Shown here one piece after another: positions 63,978 to 64,000 of a DNA stretch of 64,000 bases. The stretch is from Lachnospiraceae bacterium. GTDB taxonomy: Bacteria > Bacillota > Clostridia > Lachnospirales > Lachnospiraceae. The translations under genes and the position numbers were made by a program. The DNA is taken from contig WRLH01000011.1 of the NCBI GenBank assembly GCA_009777715.1, forward strand, positions 1-64,000, in the 5' to 3' direction. The notes under the pieces are model-generated. The model ran no database searches, was not told the origin of the DNA, and worked only from the letters and a program-made list of their open reading frames with translations. The stretch's first letter is position 1, and every line of letters begins with the position of its first letter.

Positions 63978-64000
63978 GTCTACTCCTTTATATGTTCCAT

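Overview
The window looks like the chromosome of an anaerobic, endospore-forming, motile Clostridia-type Firmicute. The support is an alpha/beta-type SASP, spoVAA/spoVAB/spoVAE, a ytvI-like gene, AddAB instead of RecBCD, a TPP riboswitch on ECF thiamine transporter thiT, a yybP-ykoY (Mn2+) riboswitch and flgB. Gene identities come from motif recognition; no database search was run. Names and starts are therefore inferences from sequence, and starts were chosen mainly by Shine-Dalgarno position.

Layout. 1-9.4 kb (minus strand) is a conserved housekeeping block: valS (cut by the window edge), a YtvI-like permease, engB, lon, clpX, clpP, tig. 9.6-14.9 kb holds a SASP gene diverging from a LytTR two-component operon that runs into an L-2-amino-thiazoline-4-carboxylate hydrolase-like gene, a small membrane protein and a GC-rich membrane-bound serine hydrolase. 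14.9-26.5 kb is mixed: DJ-1/PfpI, HD-GYP, phosphoribosyltransferase, carbonic anhydrase, superoxide dismutase, a coiled-coil protein, a HipA-like kinase, tRNA-Leu, an ECF sigma/membrane regulator pair, a GNAT enzyme, tRNA-Val, a hybrid histidine kinase, and thiT.

26.6-37.8 kb is a HAD phosphatase-addB-addA operon interrupted by a three-gene cassette: a JAB/MPN-like metalloprotease-type protein, a small helical protein and a KGGVGR-type MinD-like ATPase with TPRs. The cassette has its own promoter and resembles modular conflict or defence systems. 38.2-41.6 kb has a uracil/xanthine permease and an XRE/nucleotidyltransferase pair of toxin-antitoxin type, with a perfect palindrome inside its promoter.

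41.58-50.97 kb is an island flanked by two direct ~219-bp copies of the 3' end of spoVAE. It carries a 2195-residue secreted protein (subtilisin, RCC1 repeats, nine BIg2 domains, a SleB-like C-terminus) followed by four tandem paralogous membrane-anchored proteins, one frameshifted and one truncated at the repeat junction. Recombination between the repeats would remove the island and leave spoVAE intact. 51-54.6 kb resumes a split spoVA cluster with ridA, aroK and an EamA transporter between its parts.

54.8-64 kb has a DHH phosphoesterase, a TSCPD protein, a Mn2+ riboswitch apparently leading an orphan flgB and then a PMCA-type P-type ATPase, a decaying ABC exporter, and a heavy-metal P1B ATPase.

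Several dispersed, strongly structured intergenic repeats occur. One pair (18.8 kb and 59.4 kb) shows a compensatory base change in its closing stem. Another is a long palindromic, MITE-like element (23.8 kb and 38.0 kb).
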